A DNA stretch of 64,000 bases from Rhizobium sp. RU20A (GTDB lineage: Bacteria; Pseudomonadota; Alphaproteobacteria; Rhizobiales; Rhizobiaceae): positions 868,001 to 932,000 of the forward strand of contig NZ_FTMB01000001.1 of NCBI RefSeq assembly GCF_900155885.1, in the 5' to 3' direction. The translations under genes were made by a program, and so were the position numbers. This document shows positions 26,918-37,408 of this stretch, piece by piece; within the stretch, counting starts at the first letter, position 1; each line of letters starts with the position of its first letter. The notes beneath the pieces were generated by a model. It was not told where the DNA came from. It worked only from the letters and a program-made list of their open reading frames with translations, and made no database searches.

Positions 26918-28309
26918 TCAGGCTGGGCTGATCATTGTCTCCGGACGCACCACCGCGTCGAACTCTTCATTGGTCACATAGCCACCGCCGACGGCTTCTT
27001 CGCGCAGCGTCGTGCCGTTCTTGTGAGCGGTCTTGGCGATCTTGGCGGCGTTGTCGTAGCCGATCTTCGGCGCCAGCGCGGTGACGAGCATCAGCGAGCG
27101 GTCGAGCGCAGCCTTGATGTTGTCCTCGCGCGCTTCGATGCCCTCGACGCAATTGTCGGTGAACGAGATGGCCGCGTCGGCGAGAAGCTGCACCGACTGC
27201 AGGAAATTGTAGGCCATCAGCGGATTGTAGACATTGAGCTCGAAATGGCCTTGGCTGCCTGCAAAGGTCAGCGCCGCATGATTGCCGAACACCTGCACGC
27301 AGACCTGCGTCAGCGCCTCGCACTGGGTCGGGTTCACCTTGCCCGGCATGATCGACGAGCCCGGCTCGTTTTCCGGCAGCGAGAGTTCGCCAAGGCCCGA
27401 CCGGGGGCCGGAACCGAGGAAGCGGATGTCGTTGGCGATCTTGAAGAGCGCCGCGGCCGTCGCATTGATGGCGCCGTGCGAGAAGACCATGGAATCATGC
27501 GCAGCCAGCGCTTCGAACTTGTTCGGCGCAGAGGTGAAAGCGATCCCGGTGATCTTGGCGATCTCCTCGGCGACCTGTTCGGCAAAGCCGACTGGGGCGT
27601 TGAGACCGGTGCCGACGGCGGTGCCGCCCTGTGCCAGCTCCTGCAGGCCAGGCAGTGTCATCTCGATGCGCTTGATCGAGGATGCCACCTGCGCCGCATA
27701 GCCGGAAAATTCCTGGCCGAGCGTCAGCGGGGTCGCATCCTGCGTATGGGTGCGGCCGATCTTGATGATGTGATCGAAGGCCTTCACCTTGGCTTCCAGC
27801 GCCGCATGCAGATGCTTCAAGGCGGGCAACAGATCGTGGACGACGCGCTCGGCGCAGGCGATGTGCATGGCCGTCGGATAAGTGTCGTTTGACGACTGGC
27901 TCATATTGACGTGGTCGTTGGGGTGAACCGGCTTCTTCGAGCCCATCACGCCGCCCAGCATCTCGATGGCGCGGTTGGAGATCACCTCATTGGCATTCAT
28001 GTTGGACTGGGTGCCCGACCCGGTCTGCCAGACGACGAGCGGGAAATGATCGTTCAGCTTGCCGTCGATGACCTCCTGGGCGGCCTTGACGATGGCTTCT
28101 CCGACAGTCGCATCGAGACGGCCCAGCGCCATGTTGGTGCGCGCCGCGGCCTGCTTGACGATGCCGAGCGCACGCACGATGGCCAGCGGCTGCTTTTCCC
28201 AGCCGATCTTGAAGTTGCCGAGCGAACGCTGCGCCTGGGCACCCCAGTAGCGGTCGCTGGCCACTTCGATCGGGCCGAATGTATCTGTCTCGGTGCGCGT
28301 GGAGCTCAT
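26918..28309 (-). CDS. fumC: Class II fumarate hydratase
   Basis: FumC is the iron-independent, oxidant-stable fumarase of the TCA cycle, interconverting fumarate and malate. The start is the ATG complementary to 28307-28309, giving 463 aa, close to the 467 aa of E. coli FumC. The N terminus [20 protein letters not shown] is diagnostic. [28 protein letters not shown], and the superfamily signature [11 protein letters not shown] with its catalytic loop are all intact. It has its own terminator and stands alone. Confidence 0.98.
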   Translation of the reverse strand: MSSTRTETDTFGPIEVASDRYWGAQAQRSLGNFKIGWEKQPLAIVRALGIVKQAAARTNMALGRLDATVGEAIVKAAQEVIDGKLNDHFPLVVWQTGSGTQSNMNANEVISNRAIEMLGGVMGSKKPVHPNDHVNMSQSSNDTYPTAMHIACAERVVHDLLPALKHLHAALEAKVKAFDHIIKIGRTHTQDATPLTLGQEFSGYAAQVASSIKRIEMTLPGLQELAQGGTAVGTGLNAPVGFAEQVAEEIAKITGIAFTSAPNKFEALAAHDSMVFSHGAINATAAALFKIANDIRFLGSGPRSGLGELSLPENEPGSSIMPGKVNPTQCEALTQVCVQVFGNHAALTFAGSQGHFELNVYNPLMAYNFLQSVQLLADAAISFTDNCVEGIEAREDNIKAALDRSLMLVTALAPKIGYDNAAKIAKTAHKNGTTLREEAVGGGYVTNEEFDAVVRPETMISPA

Positions 28310-28725
28310 GCCGTTTCCTGCCTTCGTCCGTGTTGACGCGCCGGCCGGCCTCAGCCGCCCTCTCTCCGGCGCTCTTGGGGCCCTTCTGTGGACCATTGCA
28401 GCCAGCCTTGTAAAGGGACGGGCGAAGGAGCGCGAGTCCTACAATCGTTTAGAATGAAGGGGCCGGAAAAATCCCCTCATGGATGCCGCAGGGACCCGCC
28501 GCAGGCCGTCGGCCAGGAGCCCCGCGCCCCTGTTGCAAAATTGCCGCCTTCACCCTCTGCAATTTTTGCCTCACGGAATTCTCTCGCTTTTTTGTCGCCG
28601 GCAGTGCCGCCGGAAACAGCGCGTTTTCTTTTCATTCACCATCCTTTCTTATAGGTTGACGAACGTGGGGCGACGCAGATGGCAGACCGTTTCCCGCGGT
28701 GAGCAAGACAGGGAATTCACGGATC
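28310..28725. other. Intergenic region between divergent fumC and L,D-transpeptidase gene
   Basis: 416 bp with no supported gene. An imperfect inverted repeat pairs GCAAAATTGC (28535-28544) with GCAATTTTTGC (28559-28569). The part from 28600 to 28660 is T-rich. Both promoters must be here, but I cannot assign boxes confidently. Confidence 0.5.
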
Positions 28726-30651
28726 ATGAGATTGAAAAACACCGCGGCGTTCTTCGCCCTCCTGGCGGGCTGTGCCCTTGTGACAGTCGATGTGCGGCCG
28801 GCGGAAGCCATCACGCTCATGGACATCATTCGTGGCGGCCGCCCGCGCGTCAGCGAGCAGGCACCGAAGGCCACCGACACCAGCCTGCCGGGCGTCGCGC
28901 CGGGCACCGCGATCGAGGAGCAGCGCCCGCGGGCAGCCGCACCGATCCAGAAGATCACCGGTCCGCGCTACTACACCTACAAGGCCGAGCCGCTGCGCCG
29001 CATCGCGACGCCCGGCCTTGCCGCCGCCGCCATGGCGATGCAGAGCGGGGCCGATCCCGTCGTGACCGCCTCGCTCGACAACACCAGCCTGCCGGCCGCC
29101 GCAAAGCCAGCCGCGACGGAGGCGCGCCCCGTCGCTACTCCCGTCGATGTGAAGGCGCCTGCCGAGATCGCCCGCGCCGTCGAGGCCTTCTATGCCGGCC
29201 ATTCCGCCCTCGTCTGGGTGGATGGCGATGGCGTGACGGCAAAGGCCGACGCGGTTCTTGCCATGCTGGCCCGCGCCGAGCGCGTTGGCCTCGACCCGGC
29301 AGACTATGCCGTGGCGCGTCCCGTGAGCGGGGCCGCCGATGAGGCCGCGCGCCAACAGGACCTCGTGCGCTTCGACGTCGCGCTGACGGCCGCCATTGCC
29401 ACATACGCCGCCGACACCATCCGCGGCCGCATCGATCCCAACAAGATTTCCGGCTACCACGACTTCAAGCGCAAGGACGTCGATCTCGTCGCCACGCTGA
29501 AGACAATTGCCTCCTCCGACGCACCGGCCTTCGCGCTGACGCAGCTTAATCCGGTGAGCCCGCAGTTCATGGCCCTGATGCGCGAGTTGCGGACGCTGGA
29601 GGGTGCCGGCGATGGCGCGCCGCGCATCACCATCGCGCCCGGCACGCTGCTGAAGCCCGGCCAGAGCAATCCGGAACTTTCCAACATCGTGGCTGCCATC
29701 AAGAGTCGCGGCTCGGAGGCTCTCAGGACCGCGCATCAGGCGACGATCGCGGCCTATCAGGGTACGCCGGACTACGCGCCGGAACTGGTTGCCCTCGTCG
29801 AGGCCTTCCAGAAGGAGCACGGGCTAAAGCCGGACGGTGTCGTCGGCAATGCCACGATCCGCGTCCTGACCGGCGGCGACACCACCGCCTCGAAGATCGA
29901 GAAGGTGAAGGTCGCCATGGAGCAGGCGCGCTGGCTGCCGGACGATCTCGGCCGCCGCTACGTCTTCATCAACCAGCCGGCCTATCAGGCCTATTACCAC
30001 GACGGCGGCCGCGAACAGTTCGCCATGCGTGTCGTGGTCGGTTCGAAGAGCAACCAGACCTATTTCTTCCAGGACGAGATCCAGACCGTCGAGTTCAACC
30101 CCTATTGGGGCGTACCGCAGTCGATCATCGTCAACGAGATGCTGCCGAAGCTGCGCAACGACCCGTCCTATCTCGACCGTCTCGGCTATCAGGTCGAAGT
30201 CGGGGGACGTGCCGTCGCCTCGTCCTCGGTCAACTGGTATGGTTCGACCGCCGGGGTGGCCGTGCGCCAGCCGCCGTCCAGCGACAATGCGCTCGGCGAG
30301 CTGAAGATCCTCTTCCCGAACACCCATGCCATCTACATGCATGACACGCCCTCGAAGAGCTTCTTCAAGAAGGACATGCGGGCGCTCAGCCACGGCTGCG
30401 TGCGCCTTGCCGAACCGCGCAAGATGGCCGCTGCCGTGCTCGGCACCAGCGTCGAGGACATCGGCCGCCAGATCGCGGGCGGCGCCAACAAGGCCGTCTC
30501 GACGCCGAAGATTCCGGTCTACGTCTCCTACTTCACCGCCTGGCCGGACAAGGACGGCAAGGTCGAGTATTTCGACGACGTCTACGACCGCGACATGTAC
30601 ATGCAGCGCGCCTTTGCCGCGACTGCCAAGGCCCGCCGGGCCGAGGGCTGA
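28726..30651 (+). CDS. L,D-transpeptidase of the YcbB/LdtD type
   Basis: A periplasmic enzyme of about 641 aa that should form 3-3 peptidoglycan crosslinks or attach proteins to the wall. The ATG at 28726 starts a clean signal peptide (RLKNTAAFFALLAGCALV, cleavage after PAEA); a GTG 27 bp upstream is less likely. A scaffold domain follows with DDxxR-like helices, then a peptidoglycan-binding motif (ALVEAFQKEHGLKPDGVVGNATIRVL) and the YkuD domain. The catalytic segment HDTPSKSFFKKDMRALSHGCVRL has the nucleophile Cys558. Rhizobiales growing from one pole rely heavily on L,D-transpeptidases, so its presence near a GPR-like gene is suggestive. Confidence 0.94.
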   Translation: MRLKNTAAFFALLAGCALVTVDVRPAEAITLMDIIRGGRPRVSEQAPKATDTSLPGVAPGTAIEEQRPRAAAPIQKITGPRYYTYKAEPLRRIATPGLAAAAMAMQSGADPVVTASLDNTSLPAAAKPAATEARPVATPVDVKAPAEIARAVEAFYAGHSALVWVDGDGVTAKADAVLAMLARAERVGLDPADYAVARPVSGAADEAARQQDLVRFDVALTAAIATYAADTIRGRIDPNKISGYHDFKRKDVDLVATLKTIASSDAPAFALTQLNPVSPQFMALMRELRTLEGAGDGAPRITIAPGTLLKPGQSNPELSNIVAAIKSRGSEALRTAHQATIAAYQGTPDYAPELVALVEAFQKEHGLKPDGVVGNATIRVLTGGDTTASKIEKVKVAMEQARWLPDDLGRRYVFINQPAYQAYYHDGGREQFAMRVVVGSKSNQTYFFQDEIQTVEFNPYWGVPQSIIVNEMLPKLRNDPSYLDRLGYQVEVGGRAVASSSVNWYGSTAGVAVRQPPSSDNALGELKILFPNTHAIYMHDTPSKSFFKKDMRALSHGCVRLAEPRKMAAAVLGTSVEDIGRQIAGGANKAVSTPKIPVYVSYFTAWPDKDGKVEYFDDVYDRDMYMQRAFAATAKARRAEG

Positions 30652-31052
30652 GGCGTCAGGTATAACGGCGGCGGCTCCCGGAGGGGAACCACACAAGGAA
30701 AGGCTGGCGCCGCACGCCTCTCCATCCCGTCAAGAATGTGCTTCACGCATCTTCGACCTCTTCGCATGTGCGACGGCAACGTGAGGTAAAGACCGTCCCT
30801 CCACCCTCCTTCATCCTCGGCCCCCGAGCCGAGGATCCACGGCCAAGGGCACAGCGGGCCGAATGGGTCCTCGGGTCCGGCCCGAGGACGACGGGTGGGG
30901 AAGACGCGACCTTGCCGGAACGACACCTCCCGGCAAGCGCAACCCGGACGACGGAAGTCGCAATCCGCCATCAATCCGCCCTGCCCGCTTTGCATTATGC
31001 CCTTGACCACGCCATATAATGTCCATCGCCAAGCGGCAGGGACCATGACCTC
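30652..31052. other. Intergenic region upstream of moaA
   Basis: 401 bp containing palindromic repeat copy 2 (30801-30900) and no supported gene. A TATAAT at about 31014-31019, 34 bp before the moaA start, resembles a -10 box. The TTGACC six bases before it is too close to be its -35, so promoter assignment stays tentative. Confidence 0.5.
30801..30900. repeat. Nested palindromic intergenic repeat, copy 2
   Basis: The left arm (about 30809-30839, CATCCTCGGCCCCCGAGCCG type) and right arm (about 30865-30899) are mutually inverted. Each contains its own palindrome around CCTCGG...CCGAGG. Outer CCACCC/GGGTGG blocks match. It belongs to the same family as 8910-9019 and 48209-48299 but is more diverged. 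Confidence 0.75.
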
Positions 31053-32096
31053 GTGAACAGCATCGCAAGACCGACGACAGGAACCGCCATCGGCACAGGC
31101 GAGCCGCCGATGATCGACCCGTTCGGCCGGGCGATCACCTATCTGCGGGTGTCGGTCACCGACCGCTGCGATTTTCGCTGTACCTACTGCATGGCTGAGG
31201 ACATGACGTTCCTGCCGAAGCGGGACCTCCTGACACTGGAGGAGCTGGACCGCCTCTGCCGCGCCTTTATCGCCCGGGGCGTGCGCAAGCTGCGCCTGAC
31301 CGGCGGCGAGCCGCTGGTGCGCAAGAACATCATGTTTCTGATCCGGGCGCTGTCGAAGGAGATCGAAGCCGGGCGCCTTGATGAGCTGACGCTGACCACC
31401 AACGGCTCACAGCTCTCCCGCTTCGCCGCCGAGCTCGCCGACAGCGGCGTGAAGCGCATCAACGTCTCCCTCGATACGCTGGACCCTGAAAAATTCCGCC
31501 GCCTGACCCGCTGGGGCGACCTTGCCCGCGTGCTGGAAGGCATCGACGCGGCCCAGGCCGCCGGCATCGCCGTGAAGATCAACGCCGTGGCGCTGAAGGG
31601 CGACAACGAGGACGAAATCCCCGACCTCATGGCCTGGGCGCATGGGCGCGGCATGGATCTGACGCTGATCGAGACCATGCCCATGGGCGAGATCGACGCC
31701 GACCGCACCGATCATTATCTGCCGCTGAGCATGGTGCGCAGCCGCCTCGCCGAGCGCTTCACCCTCATCGACAGCCCCTACCGCACGGGCGGTCCGGCCC
31801 GCTACGTCACCGTCGCCGAGACCGGCGGGCGGCTCGGCTTCATCACGCCGATGACGCATAATTTCTGCGAGAGCTGCAACCGCGTGCGCCTCACCTGCAC
31901 CGGCACGCTCTACATGTGCCTCGGGCAGGACGATGCCGCGGACCTGCGCGCCGCCCTGCGCGAAAGCCCCGACGACCAGCACCTCTTTGCCGCCATCGAC
32001 GCCGCCATCGCCATGAAGCCAAAGGGCCATGACTTCGTGATCGACCGCCGCAACCGCCCCGCCGTGCGCCGCCACATGAGCGTCACCGGCGGCTGA
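31053..32096 (+). CDS. moaA: GTP 3',8-cyclase MoaA (molybdenum cofactor synthesis)
   Basis: MoaA is a radical-SAM enzyme that starts molybdenum cofactor synthesis from GTP. It is read from a GTG at 31053 (347 aa). The N-terminal [4Fe-4S] cluster ligands are Cys39, Cys43 and Cys46 in [15 protein letters not shown]. The second cluster is bound by [15 protein letters not shown] near residue 275. [11 protein letters not shown] is the conserved GGEP SAM segment. The C terminus ends in the Gly-Gly tail (SVTGG) needed for activity. mobA and mobB lie 6-8 kb downstream on the same strand; moaC is not in the window. Confidence 0.97.
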   Translation: MNSIARPTTGTAIGTGEPPMIDPFGRAITYLRVSVTDRCDFRCTYCMAEDMTFLPKRDLLTLEELDRLCRAFIARGVRKLRLTGGEPLVRKNIMFLIRALSKEIEAGRLDELTLTTNGSQLSRFAAELADSGVKRINVSLDTLDPEKFRRLTRWGDLARVLEGIDAAQAAGIAVKINAVALKGDNEDEIPDLMAWAHGRGMDLTLIETMPMGEIDADRTDHYLPLSMVRSRLAERFTLIDSPYRTGGPARYVTVAETGGRLGFITPMTHNFCESCNRVRLTCTGTLYMCLGQDDAADLRAALRESPDDQHLFAAIDAAIAMKPKGHDFVIDRRNRPAVRRHMSVTGG

Positions 32097-32130
32097 TCTC
32101 CTGAACCCTCCAAAGGCCCGGACCCTGCCC

Positions 32131-32793
32131 ATGCGCCGCCTGCCGCTATTGATTGTCGCCGCTTTCGCCACCGCAGGCACCACCTTCGCGGCCGAGCGCC
32201 CGCCGGGCCTCAAGGAGGCGGAAACCGCCGCCAAGGCGGCACTCGGCGTCGACTGCCTGATGCGCGATCCCGAGGAAACGCCCGTCGTCGCCGACGGCAC
32301 GGAAGACGAGGCCGGCCACACCGTCTATACCGTCAAATACCGGCCCAGCTGGTATTCGGCCGACCAGCCGGACGCAGAAGCGACGCTCTACAAGCTGCTC
32401 TGCTCGATCGGCGCCTACAATCTGCAATCCGCCTTCGTCATCAAGACGCCGGACGACGAGGTTCCGCGTCTTCTCTCCTTCGCCAACCCCGAGCTCGGCC
32501 TCGATTATGCCGACGAGGACCAGACGACGCTGAAGAACCCGCCGCGCATCACCGGCTACAAAGCAACGAGCATTCTCGTGAATGCCCGCTTCGATCCCCA
32601 AACGGCAACCATCACCAGCCGCGGCCTCTGGCGCGGCATTGGCGATGCCTGGGATCACGGTCGCTGGGTATTCCGGGACGATGCCTTCGTGCTGACCCGG
32701 TACGAGGTCAACCCCACCTTCGACGGCTTTGACAATGAGAAAACCGACGAGGGCATCACCATCCTCGATCTCGATGGCAGGCCGAAGCCTTGA
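32131..32793 (+). CDS. DUF1176-like secreted protein
   Basis: A 220-aa protein with a signal peptide (RRLPLLIVAAFATAGTTFAA), so periplasmic. The body resembles DUF1176 proteins, with YKATSILVNARFDPQTATITSRGLWRGIGDAW followed by FRDDAFVLTRYEV, the pattern of a beta-rich domain ending in a variable-acidic tail. Two Cys (DCLMRD and LLCSIGAYN) may form a disulphide. Function is not known. It starts 35 bp after moaA on the same strand and may be cotranscribed with it. Confidence 0.72.
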   Translation: MRRLPLLIVAAFATAGTTFAAERPPGLKEAETAAKAALGVDCLMRDPEETPVVADGTEDEAGHTVYTVKYRPSWYSADQPDAEATLYKLLCSIGAYNLQSAFVIKTPDDEVPRLLSFANPELGLDYADEDQTTLKNPPRITGYKATSILVNARFDPQTATITSRGLWRGIGDAWDHGRWVFRDDAFVLTRYEVNPTFDGFDNEKTDEGITILDLDGRPKP

Positions 32794-32805
32794 TCGCCGC
32801 GCGCC

Positions 32806-33249
32806 TCAGCCCGCCTTCTTCTTTGCCTCCGTTGCCCATTCCGGCAGCGGAAACAGAAGATCGTAGGCGAGATTGAAGACATAGGCGTAGACGACGTAGA
32901 AGACCGCGAAGGACACGTCCATCATCAGCGCCTGCCAGAGCGAGGCCTGAAGATACCAGGCAATGAAGGGCACCAGCGCGATCAGGAGACCCGCCTCGAA
33001 CAGCACCGCATGCCAGATGCGCGCGCGCCACTGCTTCTGCGTCGTGCCCGTCAGGCGCTTCAGCACCGTGTCGAAACCGATATTGTAGAAGAAATTCCAG
33101 GCCGTCGCGATCGTCGCGCTGACGACGGCAACAACGCCGATATCGGCGATCGGCGTATGGAACGCCAAAGCCCCGAGCGGCGTGATCAGCAAGATTCCGA
33201 TCACCTCGAAACTGATGGCATGGCGAATACGGTCGGGAAAGCTGCGCAT
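32806..33249 (-). CDS. PACE family multidrug/biocide efflux transporter
   Basis: A 147-aa four-helix inner-membrane protein. It contains two copies of the bacterial transmembrane pair domain typical of PACE (proteobacterial antimicrobial compound efflux) proteins: RIRHAISFEVIGILLITPLG and RIWHAVLFEAGLLIALVPF. Each is followed by a second helix carrying the conserved WNFFYN or VYAYVFNLAYD motif. The conserved membrane Glu in FEVIG is present. GGAGG precedes the ATG at about 4 bases. AceI, the founding member, exports chlorhexidine; the substrate here is unknown. Confidence 0.9.
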   Translation of the reverse strand: MRSFPDRIRHAISFEVIGILLITPLGALAFHTPIADIGVVAVVSATIATAWNFFYNIGFDTVLKRLTGTTQKQWRARIWHAVLFEAGLLIALVPFIAWYLQASLWQALMMDVSFAVFYVVYAYVFNLAYDLLFPLPEWATEAKKKAG

Positions 33250-33451
33250 GGAAAACCTCCGATAAGCCCGGGTCGTCCCGTGCGAAAAGACCCCATGAAA
33301 GGGTAGAGGTCGTCCTCTTTCAACGCAGGGGCATATAGCACGGAAGGCGAAAAAGGCAAATGCCCCGGCTGCGCAGAGCGCCGCATTCGCCAGGACATTG
33401 ACGGTAAGGCGAACGCCCTGCAGCATGCTCAGAGCTCTGATGGAGACCGCA

Positions 33452-33718
33452 ATGCCCACATTGATCGTCGCGGCAGACGGCAAGGTCACGCTGACGCCCG
33501 AACTGATGCTGCATCTCGGCATCGAGGCCGGCAGCTCGCTGTCCGCTGAAACGCTACCAGACGGGTCGGTGAAACTCCGTGGAAACGGACCCGATGCCAC
33601 GCTCGAAGCATTTTTCACAGCACGCGACAACACGCCCCGGCACGCTCCGCCGCTCGGCATCGATGATATCAACCACCTGACCTCTGCCGGATGGGCGGGG
33701 CGCCTGAAGGAGGATTGA
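33452..33718 (+). CDS. Small AbrB/MazE-like protein
   Basis: An 88-aa protein. The first half (PTLIVAADGKVTLTPELMLHLGIEAGSSLSAE) has the wording of a swapped-hairpin AbrB/MazE DNA-binding domain: a strand, a KVTLTPE-like turn and a GIxxGSxL segment. The C-terminal half (FFTARDNTPRHAPPLGIDDINHLTSAGWAGRL) could be a toxin-binding tail, but no toxin gene follows. GGAG precedes the ATG. It may be an orphan antitoxin or a small regulator. Confidence 0.6.
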   Translation: MPTLIVAADGKVTLTPELMLHLGIEAGSSLSAETLPDGSVKLRGNGPDATLEAFFTARDNTPRHAPPLGIDDINHLTSAGWAGRLKED

Positions 33719-33768
33719 GGGCAGCTTGAGGGGACATCTCTGTCACCGCCGAGACCATCAAGCCTCGC

Positions 33769-34272
33769 CTACGTCTGCGGACGCGTCCTGTAGGCGTCCA
33801 CTAGATCCTCGATCGGCACACCCTCCAGCGTCGCGCCGTGCAAACGGCAATCGCTGAAGATGGCGCCCGAGAGGTTGACGTGCTGGAAGGTCGATCCGGC
33901 AAGGTTCACGTCATTCACATGCCAGCCGGTCATATTGCTGTCGTTGAAGCGGGCACCGGAGAAGTTGATCTGGTTGAAGGACGTGCCGGAGAGATTGGCG
34001 TCGTTGAAACGCGACCCGGACAGATCCGTATCGTTCACGTCGAGCCGTTCCGTCGTGCGATGCAGGCGCATCGCTTCGCCGACGACAGAGAATGCCAGAG
34101 GCTGGTCGGTCGCCGACGACGTGAGTTCGACGGAAAAACTATTCCAGTCCTTGCAGCCGAATTGCCGGGCGATCAATTCAAGGCAATCGCTGTGGGAGAC
34201 ATCGATCTTGCGCTCGGCAAGCGCCTGGCGCAGCGTCTTCGCCATTGCCTTGATGCCATGTGTTCTGAACAT
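33769..34272 (-). CDS. Pentapeptide-repeat protein with glyoxalase-related N-terminal module
   Basis: A 167-aa protein in two parts. Residues about 7-52 (KAMAKTLRQALAERKIDVSHSDCLELIARQFGCKDWNSFS) match the small helical module found at the N terminus of glyoxalase-superfamily proteins, with the typical LELxARxFGxxDWN ending. Residues about 75-160 are pentapeptide repeats of the A(D/N)LXX kind: DLSGS RFNDA NLSGT SFNQI NFSGA RFNDS and so on, predicted to fold as a right-handed quadrilateral beta helix. No enzymatic residues are visible. The combination is uncommon and its function is unknown. Confidence 0.8.
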   Translation of the reverse strand: MFRTHGIKAMAKTLRQALAERKIDVSHSDCLELIARQFGCKDWNSFSVELTSSATDQPLAFSVVGEAMRLHRTTERLDVNDTDLSGSRFNDANLSGTSFNQINFSGARFNDSNMTGWHVNDVNLAGSTFQHVNLSGAIFSDCRLHGATLEGVPIEDLVDAYRTRPQT

Positions 34273-34533
34273 GCCAGTTCCTATCGGGCGATCTCTGCGT
34301 CAGGGCTCACATTGCTGACCGATCGCCAAGGGCTGGCGTTACGGATACCTGTCTCGTCACATGCATTCACCAGACCGGAAACCGGCGTGAGCGGCGGGCT
34401 GCACGAAGCCACCGCCAGTTCTGCATTTTGGTGCCGGCCTGTCAATTCACCGCACGAAACACAACCGGCGGCCCTCTCGAGCCGCCGCCTAGAATTTCAT
34501 TGCCCGGACCCCTGCCCGGTCCCCCCGAGAGCC

Positions 34534-37068
34534 TTACGCCGCGCTGCGCCGATAGCTGCCGCCGACCGCGCGGGTACCGGTCTTGAAGCGTTCGATCTTC
34601 TCGTTCAGCGCTTCCACCTGGTTGCGCAGCGTGTGGATCTCCGCGGTGTTTTCCTCCACCATGGCGGCGTTCTGTTGGGTCAGTTGCTCCACCTGGTGAA
34701 CGGCGGTATTGACCTCGTTGAGGCCGCGATACTGTTCGGCGGCAGCCGCCTCGATGGTGCTGACGAGGCCGTGGATCTGGCTGATGTGCTCGTTGATGAT
34801 GCCGAGCGCCTTGCCGGTGTCTTCGACGAGTTCCACACCCTCCCGCACCTGGCCGGCGCTTTCCGAAATCAGCCCCTTGATCTCTCGGGCCGCCCCGGCG
34901 CAGCGCTGGGCGAGCTCGCGCACCTCCTGCGCCACGACCGCAAAGCCGCGTCCGGCCTCGCCAGCGCGCGCCGCCTCGACCCCGGCATTCAGCGCAAGCA
35001 GGTTGGTCTGGAAGGCGATCTCGTCGATGACGCCGATGATGGTGCTGATCTTTTCCGAGGACCGGTTGATCGCCGCCATCGCGGCCACGGCGCGCGTCAC
35101 CACCTCGCCGGAGTGGCGGGCATGGGTGGACGTTTCGTCGACGGAGAGGGTGGTGCGCCGCGCACTGTCGGCCGTGCCGCGCACGATCTCCGTCAGTTCG
35201 CTGAGCGCCCGGGTGCTCTGTTCCAGAGCCGCGGCCTGTTGCTCGGTGCGGCGCGCAAGATCATCGGAGGAAGCAGCGAGGTTACCCGTGGCGCCGGTGA
35301 TTTCCGAGGTCACGGTGCGCACCTCCGACAGCGTCGCACGCAGCGCCTCGACGGCGGCATTGTAGGTGCGCGCCATCACCACATAGTCCGCCGGCAGGCT
35401 TTCGGCCATGCCGGCCTCGAGATTGCCTTCGGCAAGCTTGGAGAGCACATCCGACAGGGCTTCCAGCGCCTGCATCTGCTCGGCTTCGACGCGGGCCCGC
35501 TCACGGGCGCGGCGCGCCTCCTCCTCTGCCGAACGGGCACGCTGTACCTCCGCCTCCTGCTCCAGCCGGATCGTCTGGCGGGCATTGTCGCGGAACACGG
35601 CAACGGAGCGCACCATGTCGCCGATCTCGTCGCCGCGCTCGCGCCCGTCGATCTCGATGTCGAGCTCGCCCTTCGCCAGACGCGTCATCACGTCGGTGAC
35701 CCGCTTCAACGGTCCGCGCAGCGTTTCGACTAGCATCAGGCCACCGATGATGGCGAGCACCGTGCCGGCCACCATCGCAAAGATCGAGACGTTGGCCGAG
35801 GCCTGGCTGTCGCGCTTGCCGGCCTCCTGCGCCGTCGAGACGAAGGCTTCCAGCGTGGCGGAGGCATCCGCAACAAGCCCCTGCGCGGCGCCGCGCGCCG
35901 CATTCCAGGCCGTGCCGACCTCGATCGCCCGGGCGCTATCCTTCTCGATCTGGGCCAGTTGCGGCTCCAGCTTGCCGCCGAGGTCGCGCAGGGCATTGTT
36001 GCGCGCACCCTTTTCAGCGAGCTGAGCGGTCGTGCTGCGCAGGGCCGCAAGATCGGCCATGAGGACCTGCCGGCTTTCCTGATCCAGCTTGCGCTGCAGC
36101 TCGCTCACATGCAGTGCCGCTGCGTCGATGGCGCTGAAAGTGGCGTTCATCAGCGTCACCAGCTCGCGCAGCGTCACGACGTCGGCGTCCATCGACACGA
36201 AACGCGATGCGGCCGTATTGGAAAACTCGGTGCCCTGCTTGATGAAATCGGCCTCGGCCTTGGCGAAGTCGCCGAGCACCGGCACCAGCGCCGTCTTCTT
36301 GGCGGCGTCATCCTCGGGACCGGCAAGGATCGCGGCCACCGTGTCGGCATTGGCCTTGACCGCGGCGATCTGCGCCTTGATCTTCTTGGAAGCGATCGCG
36401 TCGGCTTCGGCGATCTGCTTTTGCAGATGCGGCAGATAGGTCTTCGCCGCCTCGACGCGGGCGGCCGGCGTCGCGGCGAGGGTCACCGGCAGGCGGAACT
36501 TCTTGATACGCTCGGCAAGCCCCTGCGAGGCAGCGGCATCGAACAGCAGCGCCTTGGCAAAACCTTCCTTGTTGCCCGCCTCCTTGCGCACGAGGTCGAG
36601 CTGCTTGCGCGCCGCCTCCCCGTTCTTGCGCAGCGCGTCGATCGCGCCCGCCAGGCCGTCCGAAACGGTGCGGCGTTCCGCCTCGATCGACCAGAGACCG
36701 TCGAGCGCGCTCGTCATCTGTCCCGGCAGCGCGATCACCGGCGCAATCTTGGCTCGGTCGGCCTCCGCGGTCAGAAGACCGTCGAGGGACCTGACCCCGG
36801 TTTCGAGATCGCCGATGGCGCTCGTCAGGCGGTCACGGCCGGTGCTTTCCGGCTGGTCGGTAAAGCCTTGCAGCGCAGCGCGCAGGGACTGGAAATCCGA
36901 CAGCGTGTTGATCGTTTCGCGGGTGACCGTCATATGGCCGTTCAGCGTACTCGCGGTGAAATAGCCGACGAGACCGATGCCGGCGATGAGCGCAACAAGC
37001 GGTACGACGAAGATCAGCACCTTGGTGATGATCTTCAGTCGTTGAAGAAGACGGTCGATGAAACGCAT
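34534..37068 (-). CDS. Methyl-accepting chemotaxis protein with large helical periplasmic domain
   Basis: An 844-aa chemoreceptor starting at the ATG complementary to 37066-37068, with AGGGGA upstream. TM1 is at about residues 12-33. A long periplasmic alpha-helical domain (about 35-415) is larger than a four-helix bundle and resembles HBM-type double bundles. TM2 is near residue 425, followed by two HAMP units, a charged coiled coil and the signalling domain. The hairpin tip [35 protein letters not shown] is canonical. It has no C-terminal CheR-binding pentapeptide (ends YRRSAA). The ligand is unknown. Confidence 0.95.
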   Translation of the reverse strand: MRFIDRLLQRLKIITKVLIFVVPLVALIAGIGLVGYFTASTLNGHMTVTRETINTLSDFQSLRAALQGFTDQPESTGRDRLTSAIGDLETGVRSLDGLLTAEADRAKIAPVIALPGQMTSALDGLWSIEAERRTVSDGLAGAIDALRKNGEAARKQLDLVRKEAGNKEGFAKALLFDAAASQGLAERIKKFRLPVTLAATPAARVEAAKTYLPHLQKQIAEADAIASKKIKAQIAAVKANADTVAAILAGPEDDAAKKTALVPVLGDFAKAEADFIKQGTEFSNTAASRFVSMDADVVTLRELVTLMNATFSAIDAAALHVSELQRKLDQESRQVLMADLAALRSTTAQLAEKGARNNALRDLGGKLEPQLAQIEKDSARAIEVGTAWNAARGAAQGLVADASATLEAFVSTAQEAGKRDSQASANVSIFAMVAGTVLAIIGGLMLVETLRGPLKRVTDVMTRLAKGELDIEIDGRERGDEIGDMVRSVAVFRDNARQTIRLEQEAEVQRARSAEEEARRARERARVEAEQMQALEALSDVLSKLAEGNLEAGMAESLPADYVVMARTYNAAVEALRATLSEVRTVTSEITGATGNLAASSDDLARRTEQQAAALEQSTRALSELTEIVRGTADSARRTTLSVDETSTHARHSGEVVTRAVAAMAAINRSSEKISTIIGVIDEIAFQTNLLALNAGVEAARAGEAGRGFAVVAQEVRELAQRCAGAAREIKGLISESAGQVREGVELVEDTGKALGIINEHISQIHGLVSTIEAAAAEQYRGLNEVNTAVHQVEQLTQQNAAMVEENTAEIHTLRNQVEALNEKIERFKTGTRAVGGSYRRSAA

Positions 37069-37408
37069 GGTGATCCCCTGTTTTCCTTGCCCGTCATGTC
37101 CGGCACCGGCGTGCCGATCTCGGCGCGCCCTGCCATTCCCGGCACCCCCAGTGCGACGGGAAACGACCGCATCATGCGGACATGTCGGCTCACCCGCAGA
37201 TTGCGCTGTCTTATTTAAATATTCACTTACTGACGCACTGCAACAAGTCGTGACAGCGGCGCGCAGGACAAGGGAACGCGAAGGCCGATGGAACGGGCGG
37301 CAACCCGCGAATTCTGGCGAGGCAGGCTTTTCAATCGAACGCCGTGCTATATGACGGAGCCATGACCGCAGCGGCAGCTGTCCGGCAGGAGGCCGGGCGC
37401 CGCGCCAG
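37069..37408. other. Intergenic region between divergent chemoreceptor and EamA transporter
   Basis: 340 bp holding both promoters. Around 37205-37235 there is an AT-rich stretch (TTATTTAAATATTCACTTAC) unlike its GC-rich surroundings, a plausible promoter core. No coding frame is supported. Confidence 0.5.

Noticed and set aside
30995-31020. TTGACC and TATAAT as a promoter pair for moaA
   Set aside because: The two hexamers are only 6 bp apart, so they cannot be the -35 and -10 of one promoter.
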